Assembly: GCA_947381965.1 (NCBI GenBank)
Contig: CANCXX010000001.1
Location: 62,001 to 126,000, forward strand
DNA: 64,000 bases
Source of the DNA: an uncultured bacterium
GTDB taxonomy: Bacteria; Bacillota; Clostridia; Lachnospirales; Lachnospiraceae
Direction of reading: 5' to 3'
The notes under the pieces are model-generated. The model was not told where the DNA came from. It did no database searches and saw only the letters and a list, made by a program, of their open reading frames with translations. Below, in pieces: positions 8,052-17,842 of the stretch; within the stretch, counting starts at the first letter, position 1, and each line of letters opens with the position of its first letter. Both the position numbers and the translations under genes were made by a program.

Positions 8052-10979
8052 TTAATGGAAAAGCTGCTCCACTTTCATGAAAACTTCACTGTTTTCCTTA
8101 ATTTTTTCTCCATTTCCGACTACGCATAAGCATTCATTGTCCATAAGCGCCCGCACATATTCTGAAAGCCCTCTTATGGTGTCTGACGTGGTGGCAAGCA
8201 GTTCATCTCTTTCTTTCTGGAGATTTTCTTCGGACAGTCCTGTAAGATATCCTCCAAGAGAAAAGATCCCTTTCATGGCCGGCGTCTTTGGAGTATCCAG
8301 GTCGCTGACCGCACCAATAATAAACTGAGTCACTGTGCGTTCGTCCAGAGAAACATTTTTAATATAATCCGCCGCCTGTTCATAGACATCAATGGTTCTG
8401 GTCAGATGAGGATCTCTGTAAGAGACAAAGTACCCGTCTCCGTTTCTGAAAAAGCCGCACATACAGCCATAAGCGCCGCCCTTTACCCGCAGCTGGTTCC
8501 AAAGATAATCATATCCCATCATCACCTTAAGAACTCTTAACGCTCCTGTATATGGCAGTCCTTTGTCAATAAAGCTTCCTGCCCGGCACACAAACTGTAC
8601 CTGTCCTGCTGTCATAAATCCTTCGTTTTTCTTAACCGTTTCCGGCAAAAAGCCTTCTCCTTCTATTTGTCCGGTAAACAAATCCGCCTTAAGGCTTTCA
8701 ACTGCCTGCTCCAGTCCCGGATATGCCTCTTTTTCAGCTGTGAAATCCACCATCAGATTTTCCGGACGGAAAATACATTGTGCCAGTTTATTTAAAATTG
8801 CTGACAGTTCCTCTTTCTTTCGGTCAAAATTAGTTGTCAAATCTTCCAAAAGCCTGTACTGGGGTATACCGCTTATCTGCTCCGAGACAGCCGCAGTAGG
8901 TGAAAAATATGCCAGCGCACGCATAGAGGAAAGGGAATGTCCTGCACTTGTCATCACCGCCTGCATTCTGGATTTGGTTTCAGCAATCACTTCATACAAA
9001 CGTTTTGTATCATCAAACCGGGAAGTAAGTATAATTTCCTTCATCAGTTCCAGCGCTTTGTCCCTTTTCCCATAAAGGGCTTTGGTGCAGATTTCCATGG
9101 TCACTTTATACTTTTTCATATCAGCAGCGCTGACATAAGTGTTTACCACCGCCTTAAGGCCGCCTGTATGAATGTTCACTTCATTAAAAAGCTCTCCATA
9201 ACGGTAATTTTCTGTATCTACCATCATTAGCATAGACTTTAAAATTCCCACATAAGGGAACAGCTCTGCAGGTACTTTCCCCAAATCAAAAACCAGATTT
9301 AAATAGCCAATGCCGTTGGTAAAAATATCATGAAAAAGGATGGTGGTATCACCGGCTTTTTTTACTTCATTAATATAACCAGCTGCTTCTTTTTTGATAT
9401 CTTTTCTGTCAAGAAGCGGGATTTTTCTCAAATCCTCATCCTTATCCGGCGCTTCCTGCCAGGCTCTTAAAGCATGGGTGTCATCAACAATTTTCTGTAT
9501 TTCTTCCGGTGTGAGAGTCTTTTTATACTCCTGCAGCTTTTGGGAAAGCGCCGTATCTCTCCGGGTTGTAAGACCGGGTACCGGCTTTACCGTCACAAAA
9601 GTCTTATGGGTGTTACTTAGCATATAATCCCTGATAAGTCCTTCAAAATACCCCTTATCAATTGACGCCTTAAGCTCTGCAAACGTGTCATTTGCTTCAA
9701 TGTGCATAAAAGGCGCATTCTTATCGTACAGCCAGCTGTCTAATGCCTGCAGTCCCAGCATCAGACCTCTTGGAAATGCACCATAATCGGCCTCCCTGTA
9801 TTTAAATTCAAAAATATTAATTGCCGCCGCAAGAGCCTTTTTGTCCAGTCCCTTTTCCGCCGCATCAGAAAGCACCTGTTCAATGGTTGCAATAAATTCT
9901 TCCTTCTGTTCCCCTTCCGCGTCCTTTGCTGTTATGGAAAAAAACGGCTGGTAGATATCATTTTCTACCGTGCTGTATACATCTTTTCCAATCCCTTTAT
10001 CTATAAGCGCCTGCTTAACAGGTGCCCCAGGTGCGGAGCAAAGCGCATAGTCCAACACATCCATCGCAATATAAAGCTTCTTTTCAAGGCTATTGCCCAT
10101 AGAAATATTATAAGTCAGATAGGTGCTTTCCTTAAGAGAATCATCTTCCATTACCGGATATTCCTTAACCAGATCCCTTGGTTCCTTAAACGGCTCCTGT
10201 ATTCCTATCTGGGAGTCTACTTTTATCTCATCAAATGCAGACAGATATTCCTTGTCCAAAAAGTCAAGATACTCCTTCGCATCCAGATTCCCATAAAAAT
10301 AAATGTAGCTGTTGGAAGGATGATAATATTTCCTGTGAAATTCAAGGAATTCTTCATAGGACAGTTCCGGAATTACTTCCGGGTTGCCCCCAAATTCCTT
10401 TCCATAAACGGTATCCGGATAAAGGGACTTCATAATTTCCGTCTCTGTCACATCATCCGGCGAAGAAAATACGCCTTTCATTTCATTGTATACAACGCCA
10501 TTAATGACAAGATCGTCCTCCGGATTTTCCATCTCATAATGCCAGCCTTCCTGCCGGAAAATCTTCTCTTCCTTATAAATGTTAGGATATAAAACCGCGT
10601 CCAGATAAACATGCACCAGATTTTTAAAATCTTTATCATTACAACTGGCCACCGGATACACCGTTTTATCCGGATAAGTCATAGCATTTAAGAAAGTATT
10701 CAGGGAGCCCTTCACAAGTTCAACAAAAGGATCCTTTACCGGGAAATTTTTTGACCCGCATAGAACCGAATGTTCCAGAATATGCGCAACACCTGTGCTG
10801 TTTTCAGGCGCCGTCTTAAAACCAATGTAAAACACCTTGTTCTCATCATCATTAAGTAATAATGTTATGGAAGCCCCTGTCTTCTTGTGTCTTAGAATAT
10901 ATCCTTCAGAATTTAAATCACTGATGGTTCTCTTTTCAAGTATCTGATAGGCTTCCATATTTTCTATCTGCTGTTGCAT
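8052..10979 (-). CDS. M16C family zinc peptidase (presequence-protease type)
   Basis: 975 residues, the length of the PreP/Cym1 group of insulinase-like enzymes, which degrade peptides inside a closed chamber. The inverted zinc motif HILEH is at about residues 66-70 in GVAHILEHSVLCGSKNFPVK, with the distal glutamate expected in NGVVYNEMKGVF. The four-domain length is complete. No signal peptide, so cytoplasmic peptide turnover is most likely. A candidate promoter lies at 11007-11034 and GAGAGGG precedes the ATG. It is separated from the DUF4349 gene by 216 bp that contain GC-rich palindromes but no gene. Confidence 0.95.
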   Translation of the reverse strand: MQQQIENMEAYQILEKRTISDLNSEGYILRHKKTGASITLLLNDDENKVFYIGFKTAPENSTGVAHILEHSVLCGSKNFPVKDPFVELVKGSLNTFLNAMTYPDKTVYPVASCNDKDFKNLVHVYLDAVLYPNIYKEEKIFRQEGWHYEMENPEDDLVINGVVYNEMKGVFSSPDDVTETEIMKSLYPDTVYGKEFGGNPEVIPELSYEEFLEFHRKYYHPSNSYIYFYGNLDAKEYLDFLDKEYLSAFDEIKVDSQIGIQEPFKEPRDLVKEYPVMEDDSLKESTYLTYNISMGNSLEKKLYIAMDVLDYALCSAPGAPVKQALIDKGIGKDVYSTVENDIYQPFFSITAKDAEGEQKEEFIATIEQVLSDAAEKGLDKKALAAAINIFEFKYREADYGAFPRGLMLGLQALDSWLYDKNAPFMHIEANDTFAELKASIDKGYFEGLIRDYMLSNTHKTFVTVKPVPGLTTRRDTALSQKLQEYKKTLTPEEIQKIVDDTHALRAWQEAPDKDEDLRKIPLLDRKDIKKEAAGYINEVKKAGDTTILFHDIFTNGIGYLNLVFDLGKVPAELFPYVGILKSMLMMVDTENYRYGELFNEVNIHTGGLKAVVNTYVSAADMKKYKVTMEICTKALYGKRDKALELMKEIILTSRFDDTKRLYEVIAETKSRMQAVMTSAGHSLSSMRALAYFSPTAAVSEQISGIPQYRLLEDLTTNFDRKKEELSAILNKLAQCIFRPENLMVDFTAEKEAYPGLEQAVESLKADLFTGQIEGEGFLPETVKKNEGFMTAGQVQFVCRAGSFIDKGLPYTGALRVLKVMMGYDYLWNQLRVKGGAYGCMCGFFRNGDGYFVSYRDPHLTRTIDVYEQAADYIKNVSLDERTVTQFIIGAVSDLDTPKTPAMKGIFSLGGYLTGLSEENLQKERDELLATTSDTIRGLSEYVRALMDNECLCVVGNGEKIKENSEVFMKVEQLFH

Positions 10980-11006
10980 ATACGTGTTACCCTCTCCTTT
11001 CCTTTT

Positions 11007-11034
11007 CTTATAAATTAGTTTTTTACTGTCACAA
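11007..11034 (-). promoter_or_regulatory. Candidate promoter of the M16C peptidase gene
   Basis: Minus-strand TTGTGA (11029-11034), 16-bp spacer and TATAAG (11007-11012), 28 bp upstream of the gene start. It lies downstream of the terminator at 11081-11120, so the gene needs its own promoter here or read-through. Confidence 0.5.
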
Positions 11035-11080
11035 ATTTTTGTTCTTCCGGTTTCATACAGTATTCCCTGTCTTTACTTAA

Positions 11081-11120
11081 AATAAAAGGGCGGGTGGAAA
11101 CAAAAATCTCCAACCCGCCC
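11081..11120 (-). terminator. Rho-independent terminator
   Basis: Arms GGGCGGGT and ACCCGCCC (11113-11120 and 11088-11095) with a long loop, followed on the minus strand by TTTTATT. It would end both the upstream unknown-protein operon and the small transcript starting near 11178. Confidence 0.85.
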
Positions 11121-11178
11121 AGTGTAAAAGGGGAATTTTACCGGAATCCAATGTAGTCAAACGTTCTGTTCGATTACA
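11081..11178 (-). ncRNA. Candidate small RNA of about 100 nt with three hairpins
   Basis: A consensus promoter (11185-11213) fires into a gene-free stretch that ends in a strong terminator. The RNA could fold into three stem-loops: 11150-11180 (AAUGUA/UACAUU, an internal loop, then CGAAC/GUUUG with loop AGAAC), 11124-11141 (GUAAAA/UUUUAC with loop UUCCCC) and the terminator 11088-11120. There is no open frame with a ribosome site. It resembles no family I can name. An alternative is a leader of the M16C gene subject to attenuation, but I see no convincing antiterminator. Confidence 0.55.
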
Positions 11179-11184
11179 TTTATT

Positions 11185-11213
11185 ATTATAGCAAAGCTTT
11201 TTTAATTTTGCAA
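11185..11213 (-). promoter_or_regulatory. Strong sigma-A promoter of the candidate small RNA
   Basis: Minus-strand TTGCAA (11208-11213), spacer of exactly 17 bp, TATAAT (11185-11190). It starts 54 bp before the stop side of the unknown-protein gene and points away from it. Transcription would start near 11178. Confidence 0.75.
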
Positions 11214-11238
11214 GTACTATTTTAAAAAATTTTTCATT

Positions 11239-11664
11239 TTATATGCTAAAAGCCATCAGCCCCAATTTAGATATTATAATCTCTCTGATAATCATTCCTG
11301 ATGCCTTTTTCCCTGCAAGGTCCATTTGGGCAAGCTCCTGCAGGGAATAAAGCTTTTCTTTGTATAATGTCTGCACCTTTCCGGAAGGTTTCTTTTTTTC
11401 TTCCGGCACCTGTGCTTTCACACGAATCTTCAGCTGTGCAAATACCTGATAGAGAAATGTGTTTTCCTCCAGATAATAAAACTGGCTTTCTAAAGTAGTA
11501 TCAGCAGACGTTTCCTTTAAAAGATACTGGCTGATTATTGCTTTAAGCTTAAACGGCACCATCTCATAGGACAGAAGCTCTTCATAGGAAAAACCTGCCC
11601 CAAGATAGATATTGCCCACATCTGTCAGCACATACTTAAAGTCATCATAATAAGTCATCTTCAT
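11239..11664 (-). CDS. Hypothetical protein, last gene of the sigma-like/rhomboid-like operon
   Basis: 141 residues from ATG 11664, preceded by AGGAA; the open frame extends 22 codons further into the sigma-like gene without a ribosome site. The N-terminus MKMTYYDDFKYVLTDVGNIY looks globular, the middle has a lysine-rich linker (EEKKKPSGKVQ) and the end is amphipathic. No membrane segment or known motif. Its close position behind the sigma-like gene suggests a shared, unknown role. Confidence 0.7.
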   Translation of the reverse strand: MKMTYYDDFKYVLTDVGNIYLGAGFSYEELLSYEMVPFKLKAIISQYLLKETSADTTLESQFYYLEENTFLYQVFAQLKIRVKAQVPEEKKKPSGKVQTLYKEKLYSLQELAQMDLAGKKASGMIIREIIISKLGLMAFSI

Positions 11665-11704
11665 GTAAATATTCCTGCGCCTTCCCAAAACGTATTTGAC
11701 ACCC

Positions 11705-12445
11705 TTAACCTTCCAAATCCTCAATGGCAAACCCGCTCATGCGCATGGCATCTCTTATTTCCTCCTGGGAAATGCTCATCTCTTCGGCAAGCTCTTCTGC
11801 CGTCACCTTTCTTTTCAGCTCCCCGGCAAGTTCCTTTGCCCCTGCTGCCACCTTGTTTACGCGGGATAGTATTTTCTTATCTTTATCCATCTCCCGCCGG
11901 TTTTCATCAATGCACTCTTCCATGGCATCCATAATCATTTTGACCAGCATTCCTTCCGCGTCCTTTGCATCCTCCGCGCATCCCAGCATAGCGGCTCCTG
12001 CCAAAAGAGCAAGATTTCCTTCTCCAATCAAATCCTCCAGATATACTCCCTGTCCGGTATAAAGCTTGGCAATTTCCGGCACCTGGGGAAGAAACAGGTG
12101 AATCAGTCTCTCCTGGGCCGTCTTCTCCCCTGCCATTGCGGAAAGTAAAACCGCTTCCTTCTCTCCGTCACTTAACGCGCCTTCTCCCATCAGAAGCTTT
12201 TGATAGTCTACCAGATAATTGGTTTCTTCTTCTGACAAGTACTCATCCAAATCTGCCGGTTCCCCAATACCGACTTTATGTTTTTTCAGGTAATCAAATA
12301 CAAGCGTTAACTGTTCTTCTGAAAGAGATAATTCCGAAAATGCCTCCCTTACCTGTTTGTCAGATATACAATTTTGCTGTTCTTTTGCCTGCTTCTTTAC
12401 CTTTTCAAGGGTTCTGGCAAATATAATCTCCTGATTTTCTTCCAT
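11705..12445 (-). CDS. Sigma-70-like protein lacking region 4
   Basis: 246 residues. The N-terminus (LEKVKKQAKEQQ through YLKKHKVGI) resembles sigma region 1.1, residues ~90-160 resemble regions 1.2-2.2 (GEKTAQERLIHLFLPQVPEI, YLEDLIGEGNLALLAGAAM), and the end matches region 3 (RVNKVAAGAKELAGELKRKV, TAEELAEEMSISQEEIRDAM). The -10-melting part of region 2.3-2.4 is poorly kept and region 4, which binds -35, is missing. It is therefore not a normal sigma factor; an RNA polymerase-binding modulator or a decayed sigma is possible. AGGAGG precedes the ATG. It follows the rhomboid-like gene by 9 bp. Confidence 0.8.
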   Translation of the reverse strand: MEENQEIIFARTLEKVKKQAKEQQNCISDKQVREAFSELSLSEEQLTLVFDYLKKHKVGIGEPADLDEYLSEEETNYLVDYQKLLMGEGALSDGEKEAVLLSAMAGEKTAQERLIHLFLPQVPEIAKLYTGQGVYLEDLIGEGNLALLAGAAMLGCAEDAKDAEGMLVKMIMDAMEECIDENRREMDKDKKILSRVNKVAAGAKELAGELKRKVTAEELAEEMSISQEEIRDAMRMSGFAIEDLEG

Positions 12446-12454
12446 GCAGTCCTC

Positions 12455-13324
12455 CTACTTTCCCTTTACATGGGTATGGGTGAAAATATGATCCTGGCAG
12501 TATTCATAATTTCCTTCACACTTAGAGCAAAACCGAAATTCAAGTTCCGGGTTTGTTTCCTCTGTTCTTCCGCAGATAGCACATTTATGTCTTGTGGACT
12601 TTGTCGTCTTTTTTACTTCCCGGCGAAATTCATACTGACGCTTTGCCTGTCTTGGAGTCATATGGACTTTTCCCCTGCCAGTGATAAAAAAGATAATAAA
12701 ATTCATAAGGGAAGCGCCAATTACAAACTTAACCGCAACAGAGCCTGTTACAAACTGATAGGCAAGCAGCGCTCCATAAATAATAGCAAGTACCTTAATT
12801 TTTACAGGTATAAAGAAAAACAGCAACAGCTGCATGTTGGGGTAGGTGGACGCAAATGCCAGGTAAATGGACATGTTCACATAATAGGTGCTGAACATGG
12901 CTGCAGGCGAAAACATTCCCATATAAGCTCCCCACATGGCAAGCCCCTCTTCTTTATATAAAATCACCGAGTAACCAAACAGGAGAAAGGCTCCCAATAT
13001 GGTAAACAGCATTCCAGAAAATATATATACATTATATCGATAAGTCCCCCAAGTTCTCTCTAATGTGGTTCCCAACGAATAATAAAAATACAACATCAAA
13101 AGAGTAAAAAAATCAAAACTGGAAGGCGGGATAATGAGCCATGTAAACAGCCTCCATACCTGACCATGAAAAATAATCTCATAAGGGTTCAGATAAAGAA
13201 AGGGAAGCAAATTGGGATACATCCACTGGAATAAATACCCAAACGCATAACATATAATTAGCACCATTGATAAATTCTTTATCGCATATTTTCCAAATTT
13301 TTTTTCAAATTTGCCCGCCCTCAT
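12455..13324 (-). CDS. Rhomboid-like membrane protein without catalytic serine, with C-terminal zinc ribbon
   Basis: 289 residues from ATG 13324 (GGAGG eight bases before); an upstream extension of 37 codons has no ribosome site and covers the promoter. About six membrane helices follow a short basic N-terminus. GQVWRLFTWLIIPP matches the WR loop of rhomboids, but the expected GxSG serine is replaced in AMWGAYMGMFSPA, so protease activity is unlikely. The cytoplasmic tail after residue ~240 has CAICGR, FCSKCEGNYEYC and DH, a likely zinc-binding ribbon. It is the first gene of a three-gene operon with the sigma-like protein. Confidence 0.82.
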   Translation of the reverse strand: MRAGKFEKKFGKYAIKNLSMVLIICYAFGYLFQWMYPNLLPFLYLNPYEIIFHGQVWRLFTWLIIPPSSFDFFTLLMLYFYYSLGTTLERTWGTYRYNVYIFSGMLFTILGAFLLFGYSVILYKEEGLAMWGAYMGMFSPAAMFSTYYVNMSIYLAFASTYPNMQLLLFFFIPVKIKVLAIIYGALLAYQFVTGSVAVKFVIGASLMNFIIFFITGRGKVHMTPRQAKRQYEFRREVKKTTKSTRHKCAICGRTEETNPELEFRFCSKCEGNYEYCQDHIFTHTHVKGK

Positions 13325-13397
13325 ATCTGCACCTCCGCATATTTTTCTTTCCGATCTACTAAAAGGTTTATTCATCACCTTAAATGAAACTTCATAT

Positions 13398-13426
13398 ATT
13401 CTAACATCCCGACTTACAATTGTAAA
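13398..13426 (-). promoter_or_regulatory. Promoter of the rhomboid-like/sigma-like operon
   Basis: Minus-strand TTTACA (13421-13426), 17-bp spacer, TAGAAT (13398-13403). The start would lie near 13391, giving a leader of about 65 nt before the GGAGG site. Confidence 0.65.
13414..13425. promoter_or_regulatory. Operator-like 12-bp palindrome (TACANNTGTA type)
   Basis: TTACAATTGTAA is a perfect palindrome that overlaps the -35 box of the operon. Its core has the TACANNTGTA form bound by BlaI/CopY family repressors. No such repressor gene is in the window, so the link is inference. Confidence 0.4.
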
Positions 13427-13488
13427 TAAACCCACACTTTTTTAAGAAATTAACAATTCTTTCTTTACAATTTGTTTAGTTTCCCGGA

Positions 13489-13517
13489 TTGCAATTTGAA
13501 AAACCCTGTCGTATAAT
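13489..13517 (+). promoter_or_regulatory. Promoter of the activase/DUF4317 operon
   Basis: TTGCAA (13489-13494), 17-bp spacer, TATAAT (13512-13517). Just downstream, GTGTC (13526-13530) and GACAC (13541-13545) form an inverted repeat around the expected start, a possible operator. The gene starts at 13587. Confidence 0.75.
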
Positions 13518-13586
13518 TACAAGGCGTGTCAGATTAACGCGACACATTAATATAGGAAATTACTGGAATAAGAAAGGCGGTAGATT

Positions 13587-16500
13587 ATGGACAATCAACA
13601 TTGCACCCTTGGCATTGACATCGGTTCTACCACTGTCAAGATTGCCATTTTGGATGATGCTCATAATATTCTTTTTTCTGATTATAAAAGACATTTTGCA
13701 AATATAAGAGAAACTCTTCAAAGTCTTCTTAACGATGCCTGTTCGCAACTTGGCAACGTAACTGTTCATCCCATGATAACCGGCTCCGGCGGGCTTACTC
13801 TTGCCACCCATTTAGGCGTGCCCTTTGTACAGGAGGTGATCTCGGTAGCCACGGCCTTAAAGGAACTTGCTCCTAAAACAGATGTGGCAATTGAGCTTGG
13901 GGGCGAGGATGCCAAAATTATTTATTTTGAAGGCGGAAACGTAGAACAGAGGATGAACGGTATCTGTGCCGGAGGAACCGGATCCTTTATTGACCAGATG
14001 GCTTCTCTTCTGCAGACAGACGCCAGTGGATTAAATGAATATGCTAAAAAATATCGTTCTCTTTACACCATTGCAGCAAGATGCGGCGTATTTGCCAAAT
14101 CCGACATCCAGCCTCTTATCAATGACGGAGCAACCAAAGAGGATTTGTCCGCTTCCATTTTCCAGGCAGTTGTCAACCAGACCATCAGCGGCCTTGCCTG
14201 CGGCAAGCCCATCCGGGGGCACGTAGCATTTCTGGGCGGTCCCTTACACTTTTTGTCCGAACTGAAAAAAGCATTTATCCGTACTTTAAAACTGGATGAA
14301 GAACATATAATTGATACGGTCCATTCCCATCTTTTTGCCGCAATCGGTTCGGCTATGAACGCAAAAGAGGAAGTTTTCATAACCCTGGCGGCAATGAGGG
14401 ATAAGCTTTCTTCTGATATTAAAATGGAATTTGAAGTGGAACGTATGGAGCCTTTGTTTTCCTCACAGGCAGAATATAAGGACTTTAAAGAACGCCATGC
14501 CGCCTTTCATGTAAAAACTTCTGATCTTGCCGCCTATCAGGGCGGATGCTTCCTTGGCATTGACGCTGGAAGCACCACCACCAAAACAGCGCTTGTAGGA
14601 GAAGACGGCTCTCTTCTTTACTCTTTTTACAGCAGTAATGATGGAAGCCCATTAAACACAGCAATTCGCTCCATCAAAGAAATCTATTCTCTTCTTCCTG
14701 AAGGCGCAACTATCCTGCGCGCCTGCTCCACCGGATATGGGGAAGCGCTTATGAAAGCGGCGTTTCTTCTTGATGATGGAGAGGTGGAAACCGTCGCCCA
14801 CTATTATGCCGCCGCTTTTTTTAATCCCCAGGTGGACTGTATCTTGGATATTGGCGGACAGGATATGAAATGTATTAAAATCAAAAACCAGACCGTGGAC
14901 AGTGTACAGCTAAACGAGGCCTGTTCTTCCGGCTGCGGCTCTTTCATCGAAACTTTCGCTAAGTCTTTAAATTACACAGTAGAAGATTTTGCATCGGCCG
15001 CTCTGTTTGCAGAGCACCCAATTGATCTGGGTACCCGCTGCACTGTCTTTATGAATTCCAAAGTAAAACAGGCCCAAAAAGAAGGAGCTTCTGTTCCCGA
15101 TATTTCCGCCGGACTTGCCTACTCTGTAATTAAAAATGCCCTGTTTAAGGTTATTAAAGTTTCTGATGCCTCTGCCCTTGGAAAAAACATTGTGGTGCAG
15201 GGCGGAACCTTTTATAATGATGCGGTTTTAAGGAGTTTTGAAAAAATTGCCGGCTGCAATGCCATCCGTCCGGATATTGCAGGGATTATGGGGGCATTTG
15301 GCGCGGCGCTGATTGCCAGAGAACGATATCAGAAGGACAGCAGGACTTCTATGCTTTCTTTTGAAAAAATCAATGCTCTGCAGTTCGAGACTTCTATGGC
15401 TAAATGTAAAGGCTGTACCAATAACTGCCGTCTTACCATTAACAAGTTTACAGGAGGACGTCAATACATTTCCGGGAACCGATGCGAAAGGGGATTGGGC
15501 AAACAAAAAAACGAAAATAACATCCCCAACCTTTTTGATTATAAGCTAAAGAGAATTTTCGGGTATGAGCCTTTAGACGCTGATAAAGCAAAACGCGGAA
15601 CTGTGGGAATTCCCCGTGTCCTCAATATGTATGAAAACTACCCCTTCTGGCATGTTTTCTTTACAAAATTAGGCTACCGGGTAATCCTCTCCCCTGTGTC
15701 CAACCGGAAAATTTATGAGCTGGGAATTGAGTCCATTCCAAGCGAGTCTGAATGCTATCCTGCAAAACTTGCCCATGGACATATTAGCTGGCTGATTAAC
15801 CAGAAACCTGACTTTATATTTTATCCCGCCCTTTTTTATGAAAGATGCGAGTTTGATGAGGCCAATAATCATTACAATTGTCCTATCGTCACCTCCTACT
15901 CGGAAAACATCAAAAACAACGTGGAGGAAATAGGCAGGGGGGAAATTTTGTTCCGCAATCCCTTTATGTCCTTCCGGGATTTAAAAACAGCCTCAAAAGC
16001 CCTTGTAAAAGAGTTTAAAGATCTTCCGGCGAAGGAAGTGGAGGAAGCGGCCCGCCTTGGATGGGAGGAACTTTCATCAGCCCGCAAAGACATGCAAAAT
16101 AAAGGAGAGGAAATTCTTGCCTGGCTGAAAAAAGAAGGAAAAAGAGGTATTGTTCTTGCTGGAAGACCTTATCATATTGATCCGGAAATCCACCATGGGA
16201 TTCCAGAACTGATTACCTCTTACGGTATTGCCGTGCTGACAGAAGACTCTGTGTCCCATTTAGCAAAGCCGGAACGTCCCTTAATTGTTTCCGACCAGTG
16301 GATGTATCATTCAAGACTTTATGCGGCAGCCAGTTATGTTAAAACTACAAATAACCTTGACCTGATCCAGCTTAACTCCTTTGGATGCGGTCTGGATGCT
16401 GTTACCACCGATCAGGTAAACGACATCCTCACAGGGTCCGATAAAATTTATACCTGTCTGAAAATTGACGAGGTAAATAATCTGGGGGCGGCAAGAATCC

Positions 16501-17828
16501 GGATACGTTCTCTGCTCTCCGCCATCCGCGTAAAAGAAAAGCAAAACAAACAGCGCACTATCCGTACTTCCGCCATAAACAAGGTACAATTTACAGAAGA
16601 AATGCGGAAAGAATACACCATTTTGTGTCCCCAGATGTCGCCTATTCATTTTGATATACTGGAGGCTGCTTTCTGTGCCTGCGGCTACCATTTTGAAGTA
16701 TTGCCAAATGACAACCGCCGTGCCGTGGATGTGGGATTAAAATATGTAAATAATGACGCCTGCTACCCTTCTCTTATGGTGGTCGGACAAATTATGGACG
16801 CATTGTTGTCCGGGAAATACGACTTAAACAAGGTTGCTGTCATTATGACCCAGACTGGCGGCGGATGCCGTGCCACCAACTATATCGGTTTTATCCGAAG
16901 AGCCCTTGAAAAGGCTGGAATGCCCCAGGTGCCGGTAATCTCTCTAAACATGGCTGGTATTGAATCCAATCCCGGCTTCCATTTAAACGCAGATTTACTT
17001 TTGCGCGCCGCCTATGGCGCTGTGTTTGGGGATATATTCATGCGGTGCATTTATCGTATGCGGCCCTATGAAAAAGAAAAAGGAAGCGTGGAGGCCCTTC
17101 ACCGGAAATGGCTTAAAAAATGCCAGGCATTTGTATCCGCCAGACACATGAACTTTTTTACCTTCCGTAAAATGTGCCGCCAGATGGTAGAAGAATTTGA
17201 CGCCATCCCTATTACCGATGAGGTAAAACCTAAAGTGGGTATTGTGGGAGAAATTCTGGTTAAATTTGCCCCTGCTGCCAACAACTACCTGGTTGAGCTT
17301 TTGGAGTCCGAAGGCGCGGAAGCAGTAGTTCCTGACCTGCTTGACTTTATGCTCTACTGCTTTTACAATCAGATTTATAAGGCACAGGAGCTTGGAACCA
17401 GTAAAAAAGCTGCCCTCATATCAAAACTTGGCATTGATGCCCTGGAATTCTTAAGAAGCGCCGCCGCAAAAGCGCTTGCCAGAAGTAAGCATTTTACACC
17501 GCCTACCAGTATTTATCAGACAGCAGCCTATGCAAAACCTATCGTTTCCATTGGAAACCAGACCGGGGAAGGCTGGTTTCTCACTGGGGAAATGGTAGAA
17601 TTAATCCATGAAGGCGTCAACAATATTGTATGCGCCCAACCCTTTGCCTGTCTGCCCAACCATGTGGTAGGAAAAGGTGTTATTAAGGAGCTTCGCCGTC
17701 AATATCCTTTAAGTAATATTGTGGCAATTGACTACGATCCTGGCGCCAGTGAGGTTAACCAGCTAAACCGAATTAAACTGATGCTTTCTACTGCCCAAAA
17801 AAACCTTAAAACAGAAAGAAACACATAG
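13587..17828 (+). CDS. Large fused 2-hydroxyacyl-CoA dehydratase activase/dehydratase-like protein
   Basis: 1413 residues. Two BcrAD/BadF-type ATPase units of the ASKHA fold come first: [16 protein letters not shown] (residues 8-23) with [11 protein letters not shown] near 130, and [16 protein letters not shown] (about 325-340) with [11 protein letters not shown] near 450. A cysteine segment [11 protein letters not shown] (about 608-618) leads into a DUF2229-like part and a C-terminal HgdB-like region. Activases of this family use ATP to drive one-electron transfer from a [4Fe-4S] cluster to a dehydratase. The substrate cannot be told here. No separate dehydratase subunit is near, so the protein may be self-contained or have another reductive role. 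AAAGGCGG precedes the ATG. Confidence 0.9.
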   Translation: MDNQHCTLGIDIGSTTVKIAILDDAHNILFSDYKRHFANIRETLQSLLNDACSQLGNVTVHPMITGSGGLTLATHLGVPFVQEVISVATALKELAPKTDVAIELGGEDAKIIYFEGGNVEQRMNGICAGGTGSFIDQMASLLQTDASGLNEYAKKYRSLYTIAARCGVFAKSDIQPLINDGATKEDLSASIFQAVVNQTISGLACGKPIRGHVAFLGGPLHFLSELKKAFIRTLKLDEEHIIDTVHSHLFAAIGSAMNAKEEVFITLAAMRDKLSSDIKMEFEVERMEPLFSSQAEYKDFKERHAAFHVKTSDLAAYQGGCFLGIDAGSTTTKTALVGEDGSLLYSFYSSNDGSPLNTAIRSIKEIYSLLPEGATILRACSTGYGEALMKAAFLLDDGEVETVAHYYAAAFFNPQVDCILDIGGQDMKCIKIKNQTVDSVQLNEACSSGCGSFIETFAKSLNYTVEDFASAALFAEHPIDLGTRCTVFMNSKVKQAQKEGASVPDISAGLAYSVIKNALFKVIKVSDASALGKNIVVQGGTFYNDAVLRSFEKIAGCNAIRPDIAGIMGAFGAALIARERYQKDSRTSMLSFEKINALQFETSMAKCKGCTNNCRLTINKFTGGRQYISGNRCERGLGKQKNENNIPNLFDYKLKRIFGYEPLDADKAKRGTVGIPRVLNMYENYPFWHVFFTKLGYRVILSPVSNRKIYELGIESIPSESECYPAKLAHGHISWLINQKPDFIFYPALFYERCEFDEANNHYNCPIVTSYSENIKNNVEEIGRGEILFRNPFMSFRDLKTASKALVKEFKDLPAKEVEEAARLGWEELSSARKDMQNKGEEILAWLKKEGKRGIVLAGRPYHIDPEIHHGIPELITSYGIAVLTEDSVSHLAKPERPLIVSDQWMYHSRLYAAASYVKTTNNLDLIQLNSFGCGLDAVTTDQVNDILTGSDKIYTCLKIDEVNNLGAARIRIRSLLSAIRVKEKQNKQRTIRTSAINKVQFTEEMRKEYTILCPQMSPIHFDILEAAFCACGYHFEVLPNDNRRAVDVGLKYVNNDACYPSLMVVGQIMDALLSGKYDLNKVAVIMTQTGGGCRATNYIGFIRRALEKAGMPQVPVISLNMAGIESNPGFHLNADLLLRAAYGAVFGDIFMRCIYRMRPYEKEKGSVEALHRKWLKKCQAFVSARHMNFFTFRKMCRQMVEEFDAIPITDEVKPKVGIVGEILVKFAPAANNYLVELLESEGAEAVVPDLLDFMLYCFYNQIYKAQELGTSKKAALISKLGIDALEFLRSAAAKALARSKHFTPPTSIYQTAAYAKPIVSIGNQTGEGWFLTGEMVELIHEGVNNIVCAQPFACLPNHVVGKGVIKELRRQYPLSNIVAIDYDPGASEVNQLNRIKLMLSTAQKNLKTERNT

Positions 17829-17842
17829 GGGGAATTTCCAAT

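Noticed and set aside
11158-11172. LexA-like box (CGAAC, five bases, GTTTG) in the small RNA region
   Set aside because: The Gram-positive LexA site needs four bases between the half sites and GTTCG; here there are five and one arm differs. The pairing is better explained as stem 1 of the RNA.
12136-12961. Plus-strand open frames over the sigma-like and rhomboid-like genes
   Set aside because: They overlap two genes with strong ribosome sites and clear domain patterns and have neither themselves.
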